A stretch of 45,117 nt of DNA from Candidatus Schekmanbacteria bacterium (lineage in GTDB: Bacteria > CSSED10-310 > JACPHN01): NCBI GenBank assembly GCA_016188575.1, contig JACPHN010000013.1, positions 1 to 45,117 of the forward strand. Reading direction: 5' to 3'. The stretch's first letter is position 1, and the number at the start of each line of letters is the position of its first letter. The notes beneath the pieces were generated by a model. That model saw nothing but the letters and a program-made list of their open reading frames with translations. It was not told the DNA's origin and ran no database searches. A program made the position numbers and the translations under genes. Below, piece after piece: positions 28,581 through 37,899 of this stretch.

Positions 28581-30740
28581 GTGCTGGAGCAGATCGCGAG
28601 TCTGACAAGTCTGGTGTTTTCGGCCGCCTTGGCGACGACCTTCGCGAAGGCGGCGCTTTGGCGGCCGGGAGCGGTCTGGAGCTGGGTATTCGCGGCTGCG
28701 TTCGCACTTGCCACCGTCGCCTCCGGCTGCGAGGCGCTTGGCCTATCCGCCGCGCTTGGGCGAAGCATCTGGGTAGCGGCATATATCCTCCTGGCCGCGG
28801 CGTTGTGGCGCGGCGAGAACCCGTTGCGGTCGGACGTGGTGGGTCCGCCCGGGGCGGGCGATGGACCGGCTGCCCGGCCGGGAATGGTGAAACGTGCGGC
28901 TGGCGCAGCCGCTGTCATCGCCGCCGCGCCGCTTCTTCATGGCGCCGGCTTTGCGGAGCCAGGCTCCGAAGCGATCGGACCAGGGTTGGGCGCGCTTTGC
29001 GCCCTGGCCTCCGTAGCGCCCGCGGGACTGGTTTTCGTGCGCGCGGAGAAGTGGGGCCAGGAGTGGAAGACCGACCGCTCCCGCCTTCCACCGCCGCCCC
29101 TGCTGTTTGCGTGCGCTATCGGCCTACTGCCGATTGCCGAGCTGATGGGCGTGGCGTTGCGCAGCTACACTGCGCGCCAGGTCCTGCTTGCCGCCAGCAC
29201 CGTTGCCGCGCTCGCCGTGATGGCCGCTTTCGGCCAGTTTCCGATGCGCCGGAAACTGCACGTGCGCCTCGACTGCGTGACCGCAGCCGCGGCGGTTTCG
29301 CTCATCATTCCGGTCGTCGTCGCGTCCGCAAGCGCGAACATTGGCCCGACCCCGGTCGTCGTCGGAGTCGTCATCGCTCTGGCGGTCGCCGGCCTCGGCC
29401 TGTCGCTCGGAGTTGATCATCTCTACCGCCCCATCGAGCTCCTCTCGAAAGCTACCGCGCCGCTTCGGCACGGGTCGCTCATGCAGGTTCCCGTCTTCGA
29501 TACCGCCGACGAGATCGGCGAGATCGGCCGCTCGCTGCAGATCATGGTCAACGCTGTCGACCGCAACCGTGCCGACCTCGAAGCACAAATTCGCGAGCTT
29601 CAAGAAGCCGAGCGCCTTCGCGAAGAGTTCCTCGCCAACGTTTCGCATGAGTTGCGCACGCCGCTGACCATCATCCTGGGGAACACCGAGCTTCTGCTCG
29701 AAGGCATGCTCGGGGAGCTGTCGCCGGATCAACAAGAGTTCTTTCAGGACGTCTACAACCAGGCCCTGCAGCTCAAGCAACTGATTACGGACGTCTTGGA
29801 GTACTCGCGGTTGGAGCGAAAAGAAGCGGAGCTTCACTGCGAGACATTCAACTTGTCCGAAGTTGTCTCCGAAACCGTCGAGCGTTTCTCGTCGCTCGCC
29901 AAGCAGCGCGAGATTCGCACGAAGACCTTGCTTCCGGAGGTGAAAGTGCGCGCCGATCGAACGAAGCTCGGCCAGGTCGCGCATCATCTGCTGTCAAACG
30001 CCTACAAGTTCACGCCAAAGGGCGGCGTGGTGCGGGTTGCCGTCGAAGAGCGGGAGGGAGGACCCCAGGGTGGGTTCTGCCGGTTCATTGTCCAGGATAC
30101 GGGGATCGGGATTCCCAAGGACAAGGTTCCGCTCATTTTCGAACGCTTCCGGCAGTTGGATGGCTCAGCGACGCGCGAAGTTGGGGGCGTGGGCGTCGGG
30201 CTCACCATCGCCAAGGCGTACGTGGACTTGCACGGAGGAGCGATCACAGTCGACAGCGAAGTAGGGAAGGGAAGCCGGTTCGTGGTGACGATTCCACTGC
30301 GCGGCGGAACGCCCGACGACACGCTGGACACCGCCTCGTTCGCAGGGACCTTTACGCGTGCAGGAGGCGGGATACTGGCAATCTGCGAGAGCGACACCAG
30401 TCTCGCGCGGCTGCTGGCGACCTACGCCGCCCAGAGCGGCTACAACCCGGTGACTTTCCATTCCGGCCAAGAGCTCTTCGCCGAGCTCAACCGCCTTGCG
30501 CCCGTCGCCGTTGTTCTCAATCCCCTGCTGCGCGACCAGGCTCCCTGGAAGGTCCTGGGCGGGCTGCGCGAAATGCCGGGCGCGGGCCGCATTCCCCTCG
30601 TCCTGGTGTGCACCACGGACGAAGTGCCCACGGGGACCAAGATCGGGCCGCGGACCGCGAGGCTCGTCTATCCCTTCTCGCGCAAGCGCTTCGTGCAAGC
30701 CCTGGAGCGCGCCGCCAAGAAGGACGCGGCGGTGAGCTGA
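28581..30740 (+). CDS. Membrane histidine kinase with degenerate receiver
   Basis: The 719-residue product has about eight hydrophobic segments in residues 1-275, a HAMP-like region (about 276-330), a coiled coil (330-348), HisKA with the phospho-acceptor H356 (FLANVSHELRTPLT), and HATPase_c with N473 (HHLLSNAYKFTP), DTGIGIP (506-512) and GVGVGL (536-541). A receiver-like domain follows (about 597-715). Its acidic pair is kept (ESD), but the phospho-accepting Asp reads Asn (VAVVLN, N647) and the conserved Lys-Pro reads YPF, so it probably cannot be phosphorylated. It starts at GTG 28581. The SpoIIM-like gene follows after 9 bases, so they are likely cotranscribed. Confidence 0.9.
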   Translation: MLEQIASLTSLVFSAALATTFAKAALWRPGAVWSWVFAAAFALATVASGCEALGLSAALGRSIWVAAYILLAAALWRGENPLRSDVVGPPGAGDGPAARPGMVKRAAGAAAVIAAAPLLHGAGFAEPGSEAIGPGLGALCALASVAPAGLVFVRAEKWGQEWKTDRSRLPPPPLLFACAIGLLPIAELMGVALRSYTARQVLLAASTVAALAVMAAFGQFPMRRKLHVRLDCVTAAAAVSLIIPVVVASASANIGPTPVVVGVVIALAVAGLGLSLGVDHLYRPIELLSKATAPLRHGSLMQVPVFDTADEIGEIGRSLQIMVNAVDRNRADLEAQIRELQEAERLREEFLANVSHELRTPLTIILGNTELLLEGMLGELSPDQQEFFQDVYNQALQLKQLITDVLEYSRLERKEAELHCETFNLSEVVSETVERFSSLAKQREIRTKTLLPEVKVRADRTKLGQVAHHLLSNAYKFTPKGGVVRVAVEEREGGPQGGFCRFIVQDTGIGIPKDKVPLIFERFRQLDGSATREVGGVGVGLTIAKAYVDLHGGAITVDSEVGKGSRFVVTIPLRGGTPDDTLDTASFAGTFTRAGGGILAICESDTSLARLLATYAAQSGYNPVTFHSGQELFAELNRLAPVAVVLNPLLRDQAPWKVLGGLREMPGAGRIPLVLVCTTDEVPTGTKIGPRTARLVYPFSRKRFVQALERAAKKDAAVS

Positions 30741-30749
30741 GACGACGGA

Positions 30750-31634
30750 GTGCCGCTGGAAAGCGATATCCGCACCATCTTTTCGGTGGTAGGCACGCAG
30801 GATCTACCACCCCCAGGCACCCGGCGGCTGCTCTTGCTTACGGCCGAAGCGGGTCTGTGCGCGGCAGCGAGCGCGCTGATCGCACGGCAGCTCGGCCTGG
30901 GGCTGGGCGGCGTGGGTTCGGTGCTGCTTTCGTCCGCAGCGCTGCAGAGCCGCCTGTATCAGTTGCTGAGGGAGAACCGGGAAAACGTCTTCGACCACAA
31001 GCTCGGCTCGCTCCGCTCCAACGTGCGCACGGCGGCGTCGATGTGCGCGCTTTTCTTCGGAGTGCTGTCGGCCTACGTCATGACCGCTCTCTACCTCGAC
31101 GACTCCGAACTGGAGCGCGGCTTCGACTTCGTGCTGCGCGCCGCGGATCTCGGCACGGACAACCTGCGGGAGCGCACATTCGCCGGGGCGTGGGCGGCGT
31201 ATCGCCATAACTTCGCGATCTTGGCGGCCTTCGTGATGCTCGGATTCGTATATCGATCCTACGGCGTGTTGTTCGCGCTGTGCTGGAACGGGTGCGTGTG
31301 GGGGGTGGCGCTGACAGTCATGGTCCGGCGCCTGCTGCTCACCACCGAATGCTCAGTCACTCGCGTGCTCACGGGAAGTCTCGCCGCCGTCGTTCCGCAC
31401 GTCGTTCTGGAGGCGACCGCGTACGTGCTGGCCTCGATGGCCGCGATTTTCTTGTCGAAAGGCGTTTTTCTCTACTCGTCGGCGCATCCGCGCCTCCGCA
31501 AAGTGGGCGCGGCGGTCTTGAGGATTCTGGCGTTGGCGGTGCTCGTGCTCTTCCTGGCCGCGCTCACGGAGTCGTACTGGGCACCGTTCATGCTCGGCCT
31601 GTTCTTTGCGAACGGTGCCGGCGGCGGCTGCTGA
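30750..31634 (+). CDS. SpoIIM-family (DUF95) membrane protein
   Basis: The 294-residue product shows five or six hydrophobic segments, among them LLLLTAEAGLCAAASALIAR, MCALFFGVLSAYVMTALYLD, NFAILAAFVMLGFVYRSYGV and VLRILALAVLVLFLAALTES. The family hallmark, a helix after a conserved His-Asn (RHNFAILAAFVMLG), followed by VVPHVVLEATAYVLASMAAI, is present. Stage II sporulation protein M relatives are widespread in non-sporulating bacteria and are of unknown membrane function. Start is GTG 30750, 9 bases after the kinase stop, with a GACGGAG just upstream. It converges with the Nudix gene. Confidence 0.8.
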   Translation: MPLESDIRTIFSVVGTQDLPPPGTRRLLLLTAEAGLCAAASALIARQLGLGLGGVGSVLLSSAALQSRLYQLLRENRENVFDHKLGSLRSNVRTAASMCALFFGVLSAYVMTALYLDDSELERGFDFVLRAADLGTDNLRERTFAGAWAAYRHNFAILAAFVMLGFVYRSYGVLFALCWNGCVWGVALTVMVRRLLLTTECSVTRVLTGSLAAVVPHVVLEATAYVLASMAAIFLSKGVFLYSSAHPRLRKVGAAVLRILALAVLVLFLAALTESYWAPFMLGLFFANGAGGGC

Positions 31635-31661
31635 GCCCCGGCCGGCTGTCAACGCAGGAGC

Positions 31662-32051
31662 TCAGAGCTCGTCGGCGAGGCGCTTGACCAAGTCTTCGTC
31701 GGCTGGGGGCAAGGTCACTCCAGAGAGATCTGAGCTGTCAAACCATCTGACGGCCGCCACCAGGCGCGGCGCGGGCTGGCCAGAGACGATGCGACAGCGG
31801 TACACGTCCATTTTCAGGCGAAATGTCGGATAGGCGAAGTCAACGTGCTCATACGGCCAGCCGACGTCGACAGTGCAACCGAGCTCCTCCGCGATTTCTC
31901 TGCGCAACGCGTTTTCCGGAGTTTCTCCGGCTTCGATCTTGCCTCCCGGGAGCTCCCAGGTGAGCGGCAGCGACTGGTCCGCGCGCCGCTGAGCCAGCAG
32001 CACGCGTCCGTTTTCGGTGATCAGAGCAGCGACGACGTGTATGGTATCCAA
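31662..32051 (-). CDS. Nudix hydrolase, MutT-like
   Basis: The product is about 129 residues. The Nudix box is complete: GGKIEAGETPENALRREI then AEELG (consensus GX5EX7REUXEEXGU). The start VVAALITENGRVLLAQRRAD and the ELPGG lead-in are typical of 8-oxo-dGTP or CTP pyrophosphohydrolases of the MutT group. Cleaning of oxidised nucleotides is the most likely role; substrate choice is not provable. TTG 32051 is preferred because GGAG lies 8 bases upstream; an earlier TTG at 32075 is possible. A candidate -10 box TATACT lies at 32123-32128 on this strand. Confidence 0.88.
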   Translation of the reverse strand: MDTIHVVAALITENGRVLLAQRRADQSLPLTWELPGGKIEAGETPENALRREIAEELGCTVDVGWPYEHVDFAYPTFRLKMDVYRCRIVSGQPAPRLVAAVRWFDSSDLSGVTLPPADEDLVKRLADEL

Positions 32052-32164
32052 GGCGTATCTCCGCCAGTGATCCAAAAAAGCGATGCACCGTAGGCGTGGG
32101 CTGTAGAGGTCGCCCGCGCTTCAGTATACAATAGGCGGGGCTTGGCGTGCACGGCGGAGGGCAA

Positions 32165-32222
32165 GCTCGCAACTCGCTACGGCAGTGCATCACCAGGACC
32201 CCCCACTTCACTTTCTCCCGAA
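32165..32222 (+). repeat. Dispersed intergenic repeat, copy
   Basis: GCTCGC ... GCATCA ... CCCCCCACTTCAC matches the units at 28171 and 40309, with a following imperfect hairpin (CTTTCTCCC / GAGAGGAGG). No gene lies between 32076 and 32354. Confidence 0.55.
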
Positions 32223-32354
32223 TGCGAGAGGAGGTAGTGACTGGGGCATGATCACATCAGGGTTGCCAGGTGAGCGACTCGGGCAAACCGGAATCAGCGA
32301 CCGCCGGTTTTTCCGGATGTCGCCCGAACCGCGCGAAAGGATTCGGCACAAGAT

Positions 32355-33350
32355 ATGATCGTATCTGCTCACCCCCTCCCCCCGCTTGCGGGCTTGCGCA
32401 CCGGCGTGACGCTCGTCGACCGCTCGGCGTGGGGCCGGCTTCGCCTGAGCGGCACCGACGTCGCGGATCTGCTCAATCGCCTGTCCACCAATCTGGTGGC
32501 GGCGCTGGCTGCCGGCAGCGGTCTGGCCACGGTAATCGTGACGAACAAGGGACGGATCGTCGATTGGGTCAGACTGTTCGCGTTGGCTGACGGTTCCCAT
32601 CTGCTGCTGACCAGCCCAGGGCAATCGGCTTGTGTCGCCGCCTGGATCGACCTGTATCTGTTTACCGAGGAAGTGACCGTGGTCGATGAATCGGCTACCG
32701 GGAGCCTCGTCGGCGTGTTCGGCCGTGACGCTACCGAGGCGCTGCTGGCGGCCTGCGTAGCGGGCGGCCAAATTCCGACCAGGCCGGGCGACTCGACCAT
32801 TGTCCGCATCGGCGACAGCAGTGCCGTGCTGATGCGAGCGGATCTTGCCGGCGTGCCCGAGATCGTGGTGCTCGCCGACGACGCTACCGTGACGAGGCTT
32901 GCCGGCGCTCTCGAGGCCGCCGGCGCCGCGTGGGTGGGTGTCGACGCCGTGGAGCGCCTGCGCATCAGTTGCGGCGTGCCGGCGATGGGCTCCGAGCTTG
33001 GTGAGCAATTCAATCCGCTCGAGGCGAGGCTTCAGGCATTTGTTCATTTCACCAAGGGATGCTACGTCGGCCAGGAGGTCATCGCCCGGCTGCACAACTA
33101 CGACAAGGTCAAGAGGCTGCTGATGGTCGTCTGCTGCAACCGCGAGCTCCATCCTGGCGATGCCCTGCTGTTTGACGGGCAAGAGGTCGGGCAGGTGACG
33201 TCCGCGGCGAGCCGGCCGGAGGGCGGCTGGGTCGGCCTGGCTTACATCGCGACACGGTGCGCCTCTCCGGGGCTGGAAGTCGGCGTTGCCGGGCGCGGCG
33301 CCGTTGCCACCATGAGCGACCCGCCCTTTCTTCTCGGGCTTCCTTCCTGA
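32355..33350 (+). CDS. ygfZ: YgfZ/GcvT-domain protein, folate-dependent Fe-S assembly factor
   Basis: The product is up to 331 residues. The YgfZ signature KGCYVGQEVIAR is intact, followed by LHNYDKVKRLL, and LSGTDVADLLNRLSTNLV with VTNKGRIVDWVRLF near the front match the GcvT-like fold. YgfZ-type proteins use tetrahydrofolate to support iron-sulfur cluster enzymes. The first residues (IVSAHPLPPLAG) are the translation of a dispersed repeat (32359-32394), and no ribosome binding site precedes ATG 32355, so the true N-terminus may differ; GTG 32406 is an alternative. It converges with the giant kinase gene, 55 bases apart. Confidence 0.88.
   Translation: MIVSAHPLPPLAGLRTGVTLVDRSAWGRLRLSGTDVADLLNRLSTNLVAALAAGSGLATVIVTNKGRIVDWVRLFALADGSHLLLTSPGQSACVAAWIDLYLFTEEVTVVDESATGSLVGVFGRDATEALLAACVAGGQIPTRPGDSTIVRIGDSSAVLMRADLAGVPEIVVLADDATVTRLAGALEAAGAAWVGVDAVERLRISCGVPAMGSELGEQFNPLEARLQAFVHFTKGCYVGQEVIARLHNYDKVKRLLMVVCCNRELHPGDALLFDGQEVGQVTSAASRPEGGWVGLAYIATRCASPGLEVGVAGRGAVATMSDPPFLLGLPS
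32359..32394 (+). repeat. Dispersed repeat, copy 2 of the 36-bp unit
   Basis: This matches 4144-4179 and overlaps the first codons of the ygfZ frame. Confidence 0.6.
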
Positions 33351-33405
33351 GCAACTGCCGTGCGCAAGCGCGCGGCCGCCGATCCCATCCGTCCTGCCAC
33401 TGCAG

Positions 33406-36400
33406 TCATGAGCTCTGGGTCTGTTGCTGCAAAAAGCGCCGCAACTGCTCCGCCAGCGGAGCAACCAGGGAATGGATCGACGCTTCGTCGATAGAAAGCT
33501 TGGACATGGCGCGCTGCACGATTGGGGTCGCGCGGAATCCGCTGCGAGCTGCCACGACGATGCTCGCCTCCATAGCCACCAGCGCCTCTGTCAGCACCTG
33601 CAGTGGAGAGGTGCGGCTCTCGCGGGGGGCGAAGCCTAGCCACTCGACGCTGATCTCGGTGGACCGCCCGGCACTCCCCTCCACGGTCACGTGCTCCTTG
33701 GACGCGAGCACGAACGCGCATGCGGCGGCCGCGGGCAGAATGCGGCGCTCCTGGAGCTCCTCGAGGAGCTGGTCGAGCTGCAGGCGCTCGAGCAGGCGGC
33801 TGCGGTGAGGTTCCGGGATCCGCTCGCAGCACGTAACCGCGAGAAAGGTCTGGGCACACAAGCTCGCCAGCGTCTCGCCCTGCTGGCGCAAACGATTGCT
33901 GCACTCGACGAAGCGGCCCCAGCGCAGCGCCGCCGGAGATCGCCAGGCCGCGACGACGGTCTGCCACAGGCGGATGCGCCACAGCAGCGAGCAGTCCTGA
34001 CCGAAGGTCTTGGCGATGCGCCCGGCTCGCTGGAGGCACGCGAGGGCGCGATCGGTATCGCCACCGCACACCAGGTAGTACAGCGAGAGGGCCTCGAGAG
34101 CATGGACGCGCAGCGGGTGACACTTCATTCGCTGCGCGTCCCGCAGCACGTCGCGGAAAGCTGGGTCAGCCTCGTCACCGCGGCCGGTCGCAATCAGCAG
34201 CAGGCCGAGAAATAGGCGGATCTTCCCGACCATGGGCAGCTCGCCGATCTGGGTCGCGCGGGCCAGCGCCTGCTCCAGCGACGTCCAGGCGCCGCCGAAG
34301 TCGCCGCGCACCAGGAGCATTTGCCCGCGGCTGAGCGCCAGGTGCACTTCTTGCTCGTGATCGTTGGCGCGCTCCAGAAGCTGCATGGCAGCCCATAGCT
34401 TGCCATCGGACGCGGGGAGGCGGCCGGCGGCCAGGTCGAGATCGGCCAGCGACATCAGGCTGACGGCTTGCCCTCTCTGGGAGCCCGTGCGGCGGTACAG
34501 CGCGAGGGCCTCCGATCCCAGCGCGTACGCTTCCGACTGCCGCCCTTGGTAGGCGCGTGCGTCGCCGAGGCACAGCATGGCGATGGCGACGTCGCGGCTG
34601 CCGCCGAGCTGCTGCGACAAGGAGAGCGACCGTTCCAGGGCCGCCGCGCCCTCCTCGATACGTCCCTGGTCGCACAGAATTCCCCCGAGAATTCGCAGCG
34701 CCTGCGCGACGCCGCCGTGGTGACCGATTCGCTCCGCCTTCGCCAGCGATCGCCGGCAGAGCTCTTCCGCCTTCTGGTAGCTCCCCTCCACCGAGTACAC
34801 CAGCGCGATGTTGCTCTTGATCTCCGTTTCCGAAGCGACATCCTGCTGCTCCTGCGCGATGGTCAGAGCCTTGCGGAAGCAGCGGTTGGCCTCGGGGAGC
34901 TCCCCGAGGTAAAAGCACACCCCGCCTCTGGAGCGCAGCACCGGAATCATGCCGCGCCGGTCGCCGCTCTTTTCCAGGAGCGCCAAAGCGCTATCCAGAA
35001 ATGTCTTGGACTGCTCGTGGTCTCCCAGGAAGCGATACAGCTCACCGAGCTGCGCCATGGCCTCGGCCTCGAACGCCGGTGCCTGAAGGGCGCGCGCACG
35101 TTCCAACAGCTCGTCATAGGTGTCGACGGCTTCGCGCAGCTTGCCGAGCGTCGTCGCCAGGCTCCCAATGCTGCCGAGAATCTCGAGCAACCGCCGCGCC
35201 GCACCACCGTTTGGCCCGGGGAGCTGCTCGCTTGCCATGTCGCGCGCGAGCTTGAAGAACCGATAGGCTTCCTCGTTGGCATGCAGCGCCTGTAGGCGTT
35301 CACCGGCGAGCCGCGCGAACAGCAGCGCGCGGTCGAACACCTTCCCGCGAAAGTAGTGCTCGGCCAGAAACGGGTAATACTCTTCGAGGTGGCCGGCGGC
35401 GACGGTCTCGATAGCCGCACCGATCTTTCGGTGAATGCCGGTGAGCTCGTCCTTGTCGAGGCCTGCCAGCAGCGCGTCGCGCACCTGGGTGTGGAGAAAC
35501 CGGTAGCGGGTGCCTTCGGGGTTGGCCTCGGCCACGAGGCGGAGGCGCAATACCTCGTCCAGGAGGTCGAGCAGCGGATCGCGATCGGCACCCAGGACCT
35601 TCTGCACGAGGTCGAACTGGAAAGTTTCGCCAATGACGGCGGCGGCCCGCACGAGCGCGCGCGCTCCCGGCCCCAGGAGGCTCAACTTCCTGTCGATGGC
35701 CTCCTCGTATGTGCTGGGCATGTCGACGTTGCGGTACTCCGCGGCGGAGCGTGGCATGACGATTCTGTCGTCCGGAACCGACTCGCGCACCAGCCACATG
35801 GCGTCCTGGCGGAACAGGAGCCCTTCCTCCCGCAAGGTGCGCATCAACTCGACCACGGCCAGGGGATTCCCCTGCGTACGCTCGGAGATATGCTGGGCGA
35901 ACGAAGCGGGGCGGCTCGCCTGCCCGAGCATGGACTGCAACATGTCCGCCAGCTCTGCGGTATCGAGGTTGTCCAGCGAGAGAAACACCGCGTTCGGGTT
36001 TTCCTCGCGGATCGTCTTGAGAATCGCATCCTCCGTTCCGCTGTCCTTGCTTGCGTCGGCCTTGCAGGCGGCAAGAATTCCGAGCCGGGTCTTCTTGCCG
36101 CTCGCCTGCAGGGCCTGCATGCGGCGCGCGATCATCGCAAACAGTTGGACCGCGGGATCGGAGGCCTGCTCGAGGTCGTCGAGGATCAGCAAGAGCGGAC
36201 CTTGCAGGGCGACGTTCGCGAGGAGCTGGGACACCACGTAGAAGAGTCGCAGTCGCTCTGCTTCGCGCCGCAATGGCGGCAGCGGCTCGGCATCGGCGAG
36301 GACCTGCAGTTGGGCGAAAGCCGGGAACGCGTCGACGAGCAGTCTGCCGTAGTCGCCGGTGATGGCCAGCACCTGGGCGGGGGAGAGCCGCGCGAGCTCC

Positions 36401-37899
36401 GCCGCGAGCCGCTCGAGGATGTCCGCGAAGGCGCCGAAGGTGGTGCCGGCTCCCTCGTGAAAGGCCGCTTCCATGACCTTGAAGCCCCGCAGGCGGGCGC
36501 GGCGCGCGGCCTCGCGGAGAAGCCGGGTACGGCCGACGCCGCCGGGTCCGACGAAGAAGAATACGCCGGCCTCACCCCCTTCCAACTTGCCGAGATAGTC
36601 TTCCACGGCGCCGACGTGGCTGGCGCGCCCCACGAGCTCGGGTTCGAAGAGCGCGCTCGCGCGGTCTTCCTCGATCAGGACGGGCGTGGTGGCAGGCGGT
36701 GGTGCCGCGCCGGCCGCCGGCGCGCTCGCCGCCAGCGTGGCTTCCTCTGCGGCGGTCCGGGACTGCTTCTCGGGGGTGGCTCCCGCGGCGGTCAGGCCGG
36801 CGGTCGCGATGTCCGGGGCGGCGGTCACCTCGGCCTCCAGAGTTTCCTGCACCAGGGCCAACTGGCGCTGCGCATCGGTGGCGCTCGCCGGCCGGCGGCG
36901 CGGGTTTTTCGCGAGCAGCGCGAGGACCAGGACCTCCAGCGCCTCCGGCAACTGCGGATTGTGCACGTGTGGCGGAACCGGCTCGTCGCGGAGGTGCTTG
37001 AAGATCAGCGCCGGGATCTTGTCCGCGATGAATGGCTTGCGGCCGGCGAGAATCTCGTACAGCAGCACGCCCATCGAGTACAGATCCGTCCGCCCGTCGA
37101 CCTCTTCTCCCAGCGCGATCTCGGGCGCCAGGTATGAGGCGGACCCGAGAATTCGCCCGGGCTGGGTGAGATCCGTGACGGTATCATCGAGTCGCGCCAG
37201 ACCGAAGTCCATGATCTTGATCTGGCCGGCCATGTCGATGAAGATGTTATCCGGCTTGAGGTCGCGGTGAAAAATGCCGTGGGCATGAATGAAGGCCAGG
37301 GCCTGGCAGATCTGCCGGAAGATATCGATCGCATGATGAAGAGCTTCGGGTGAGACGGGGGTGCCCCTATCCTTGAAGTGAGCCCGCAGGCTCTCTCCCT
37401 CGACGAGCTCCATCGAATAGAACAGCACGCCGCCGGCCTGCCCCAGGTCGAACACCGAAACGATGTTGGGGTGGGTCAGCCGCGAGGCGGCGCGAAACTC
37501 GCGGCGAAACCGCAAAGAGCGGGAAAGCTGATCGCCGGCACCGGGGAACAGCAGCTTGAGCGCGATCAGGCCATCGCGCTGCTGGTCGAGGGCGCGATAC
37601 ACGATGCCCATGCCGCCCTGACCGAGCTTGTCGATGATGCGGTAGCGGCCAGCGACGAGCGCCCCCGGCCCCAGGCGGGTGACCGTGAGCGAAAGCGAGA
37701 CGCTGCCATCTTCGCCGCGCGGAGCCCTGGCGGCAGTGGGCTCCTTGGCGTCGAAAGGCATTCCACAACCCCAGCAGAAGCGTCCTTCAATGACGCGCCC
37801 GCAGCGAGGACAGTATGGCGCTGTGAGGTCGGTGGGCTGCTCCAGTGTTGCTGCCATGCGCGCCGAAATCGGCTCCTCAGGTGGCTGTGCTCCGCGCAT
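33406..37899 (-). CDS. Zinc-ribbon Ser/Thr kinase fused to an ATPase and TPR domain
   Basis: The 1497-residue product begins with a zinc ribbon (C30, C33, C42, C45: CPRCGRVIEGRFCWGC). The kinase (about 85-350) has LGQGGMGIVY (92-101), K115, HRDLKPDN (211-218), DFG (231-233) and LAPE (257-260). An Ala/Pro linker leads to a STAND-type ATPase (about 420-740) with Walker B LLLILDDLEQAS, but Walker A reads GPGGVGRT (451-458) with Arg in place of the catalytic Lys. At least eight TPR-like repeats follow (about 850-1330). It resembles the kinase at 21386-24934 in plan. ATG 37899 overlaps the upstream gene by 23 bases; ATG 37857 is an alternative. Confidence 0.9.
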   Translation of the reverse strand: MRGAQPPEEPISARMAATLEQPTDLTAPYCPRCGRVIEGRFCWGCGMPFDAKEPTAARAPRGEDGSVSLSLTVTRLGPGALVAGRYRIIDKLGQGGMGIVYRALDQQRDGLIALKLLFPGAGDQLSRSLRFRREFRAASRLTHPNIVSVFDLGQAGGVLFYSMELVEGESLRAHFKDRGTPVSPEALHHAIDIFRQICQALAFIHAHGIFHRDLKPDNIFIDMAGQIKIMDFGLARLDDTVTDLTQPGRILGSASYLAPEIALGEEVDGRTDLYSMGVLLYEILAGRKPFIADKIPALIFKHLRDEPVPPHVHNPQLPEALEVLVLALLAKNPRRRPASATDAQRQLALVQETLEAEVTAAPDIATAGLTAAGATPEKQSRTAAEEATLAASAPAAGAAPPPATTPVLIEEDRASALFEPELVGRASHVGAVEDYLGKLEGGEAGVFFFVGPGGVGRTRLLREAARRARLRGFKVMEAAFHEGAGTTFGAFADILERLAAELARLSPAQVLAITGDYGRLLVDAFPAFAQLQVLADAEPLPPLRREAERLRLFYVVSQLLANVALQGPLLLILDDLEQASDPAVQLFAMIARRMQALQASGKKTRLGILAACKADASKDSGTEDAILKTIREENPNAVFLSLDNLDTAELADMLQSMLGQASRPASFAQHISERTQGNPLAVVELMRTLREEGLLFRQDAMWLVRESVPDDRIVMPRSAAEYRNVDMPSTYEEAIDRKLSLLGPGARALVRAAAVIGETFQFDLVQKVLGADRDPLLDLLDEVLRLRLVAEANPEGTRYRFLHTQVRDALLAGLDKDELTGIHRKIGAAIETVAAGHLEEYYPFLAEHYFRGKVFDRALLFARLAGERLQALHANEEAYRFFKLARDMASEQLPGPNGGAARRLLEILGSIGSLATTLGKLREAVDTYDELLERARALQAPAFEAEAMAQLGELYRFLGDHEQSKTFLDSALALLEKSGDRRGMIPVLRSRGGVCFYLGELPEANRCFRKALTIAQEQQDVASETEIKSNIALVYSVEGSYQKAEELCRRSLAKAERIGHHGGVAQALRILGGILCDQGRIEEGAAALERSLSLSQQLGGSRDVAIAMLCLGDARAYQGRQSEAYALGSEALALYRRTGSQRGQAVSLMSLADLDLAAGRLPASDGKLWAAMQLLERANDHEQEVHLALSRGQMLLVRGDFGGAWTSLEQALARATQIGELPMVGKIRLFLGLLLIATGRGDEADPAFRDVLRDAQRMKCHPLRVHALEALSLYYLVCGGDTDRALACLQRAGRIAKTFGQDCSLLWRIRLWQTVVAAWRSPAALRWGRFVECSNRLRQQGETLASLCAQTFLAVTCCERIPEPHRSRLLERLQLDQLLEELQERRILPAAAACAFVLASKEHVTVEGSAGRSTEISVEWLGFAPRESRTSPLQVLTEALVAMEASIVVAARSGFRATPIVQRAMSKLSIDEASIHSLVAPLAEQLRRFLQQQTQSS

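Noticed and set aside
28060-28605. Several overlapping short frames before the histidine kinase
   Set aside because: Their translations are dominated by dispersed repeat sequence (PPPFAGG, LPPFAGGGSGWG types).
35356-37137. 593-codon plus-strand frame opposite the giant kinase
   Set aside because: Shadow frame; kinase, ATPase and TPR motifs are on the minus strand.
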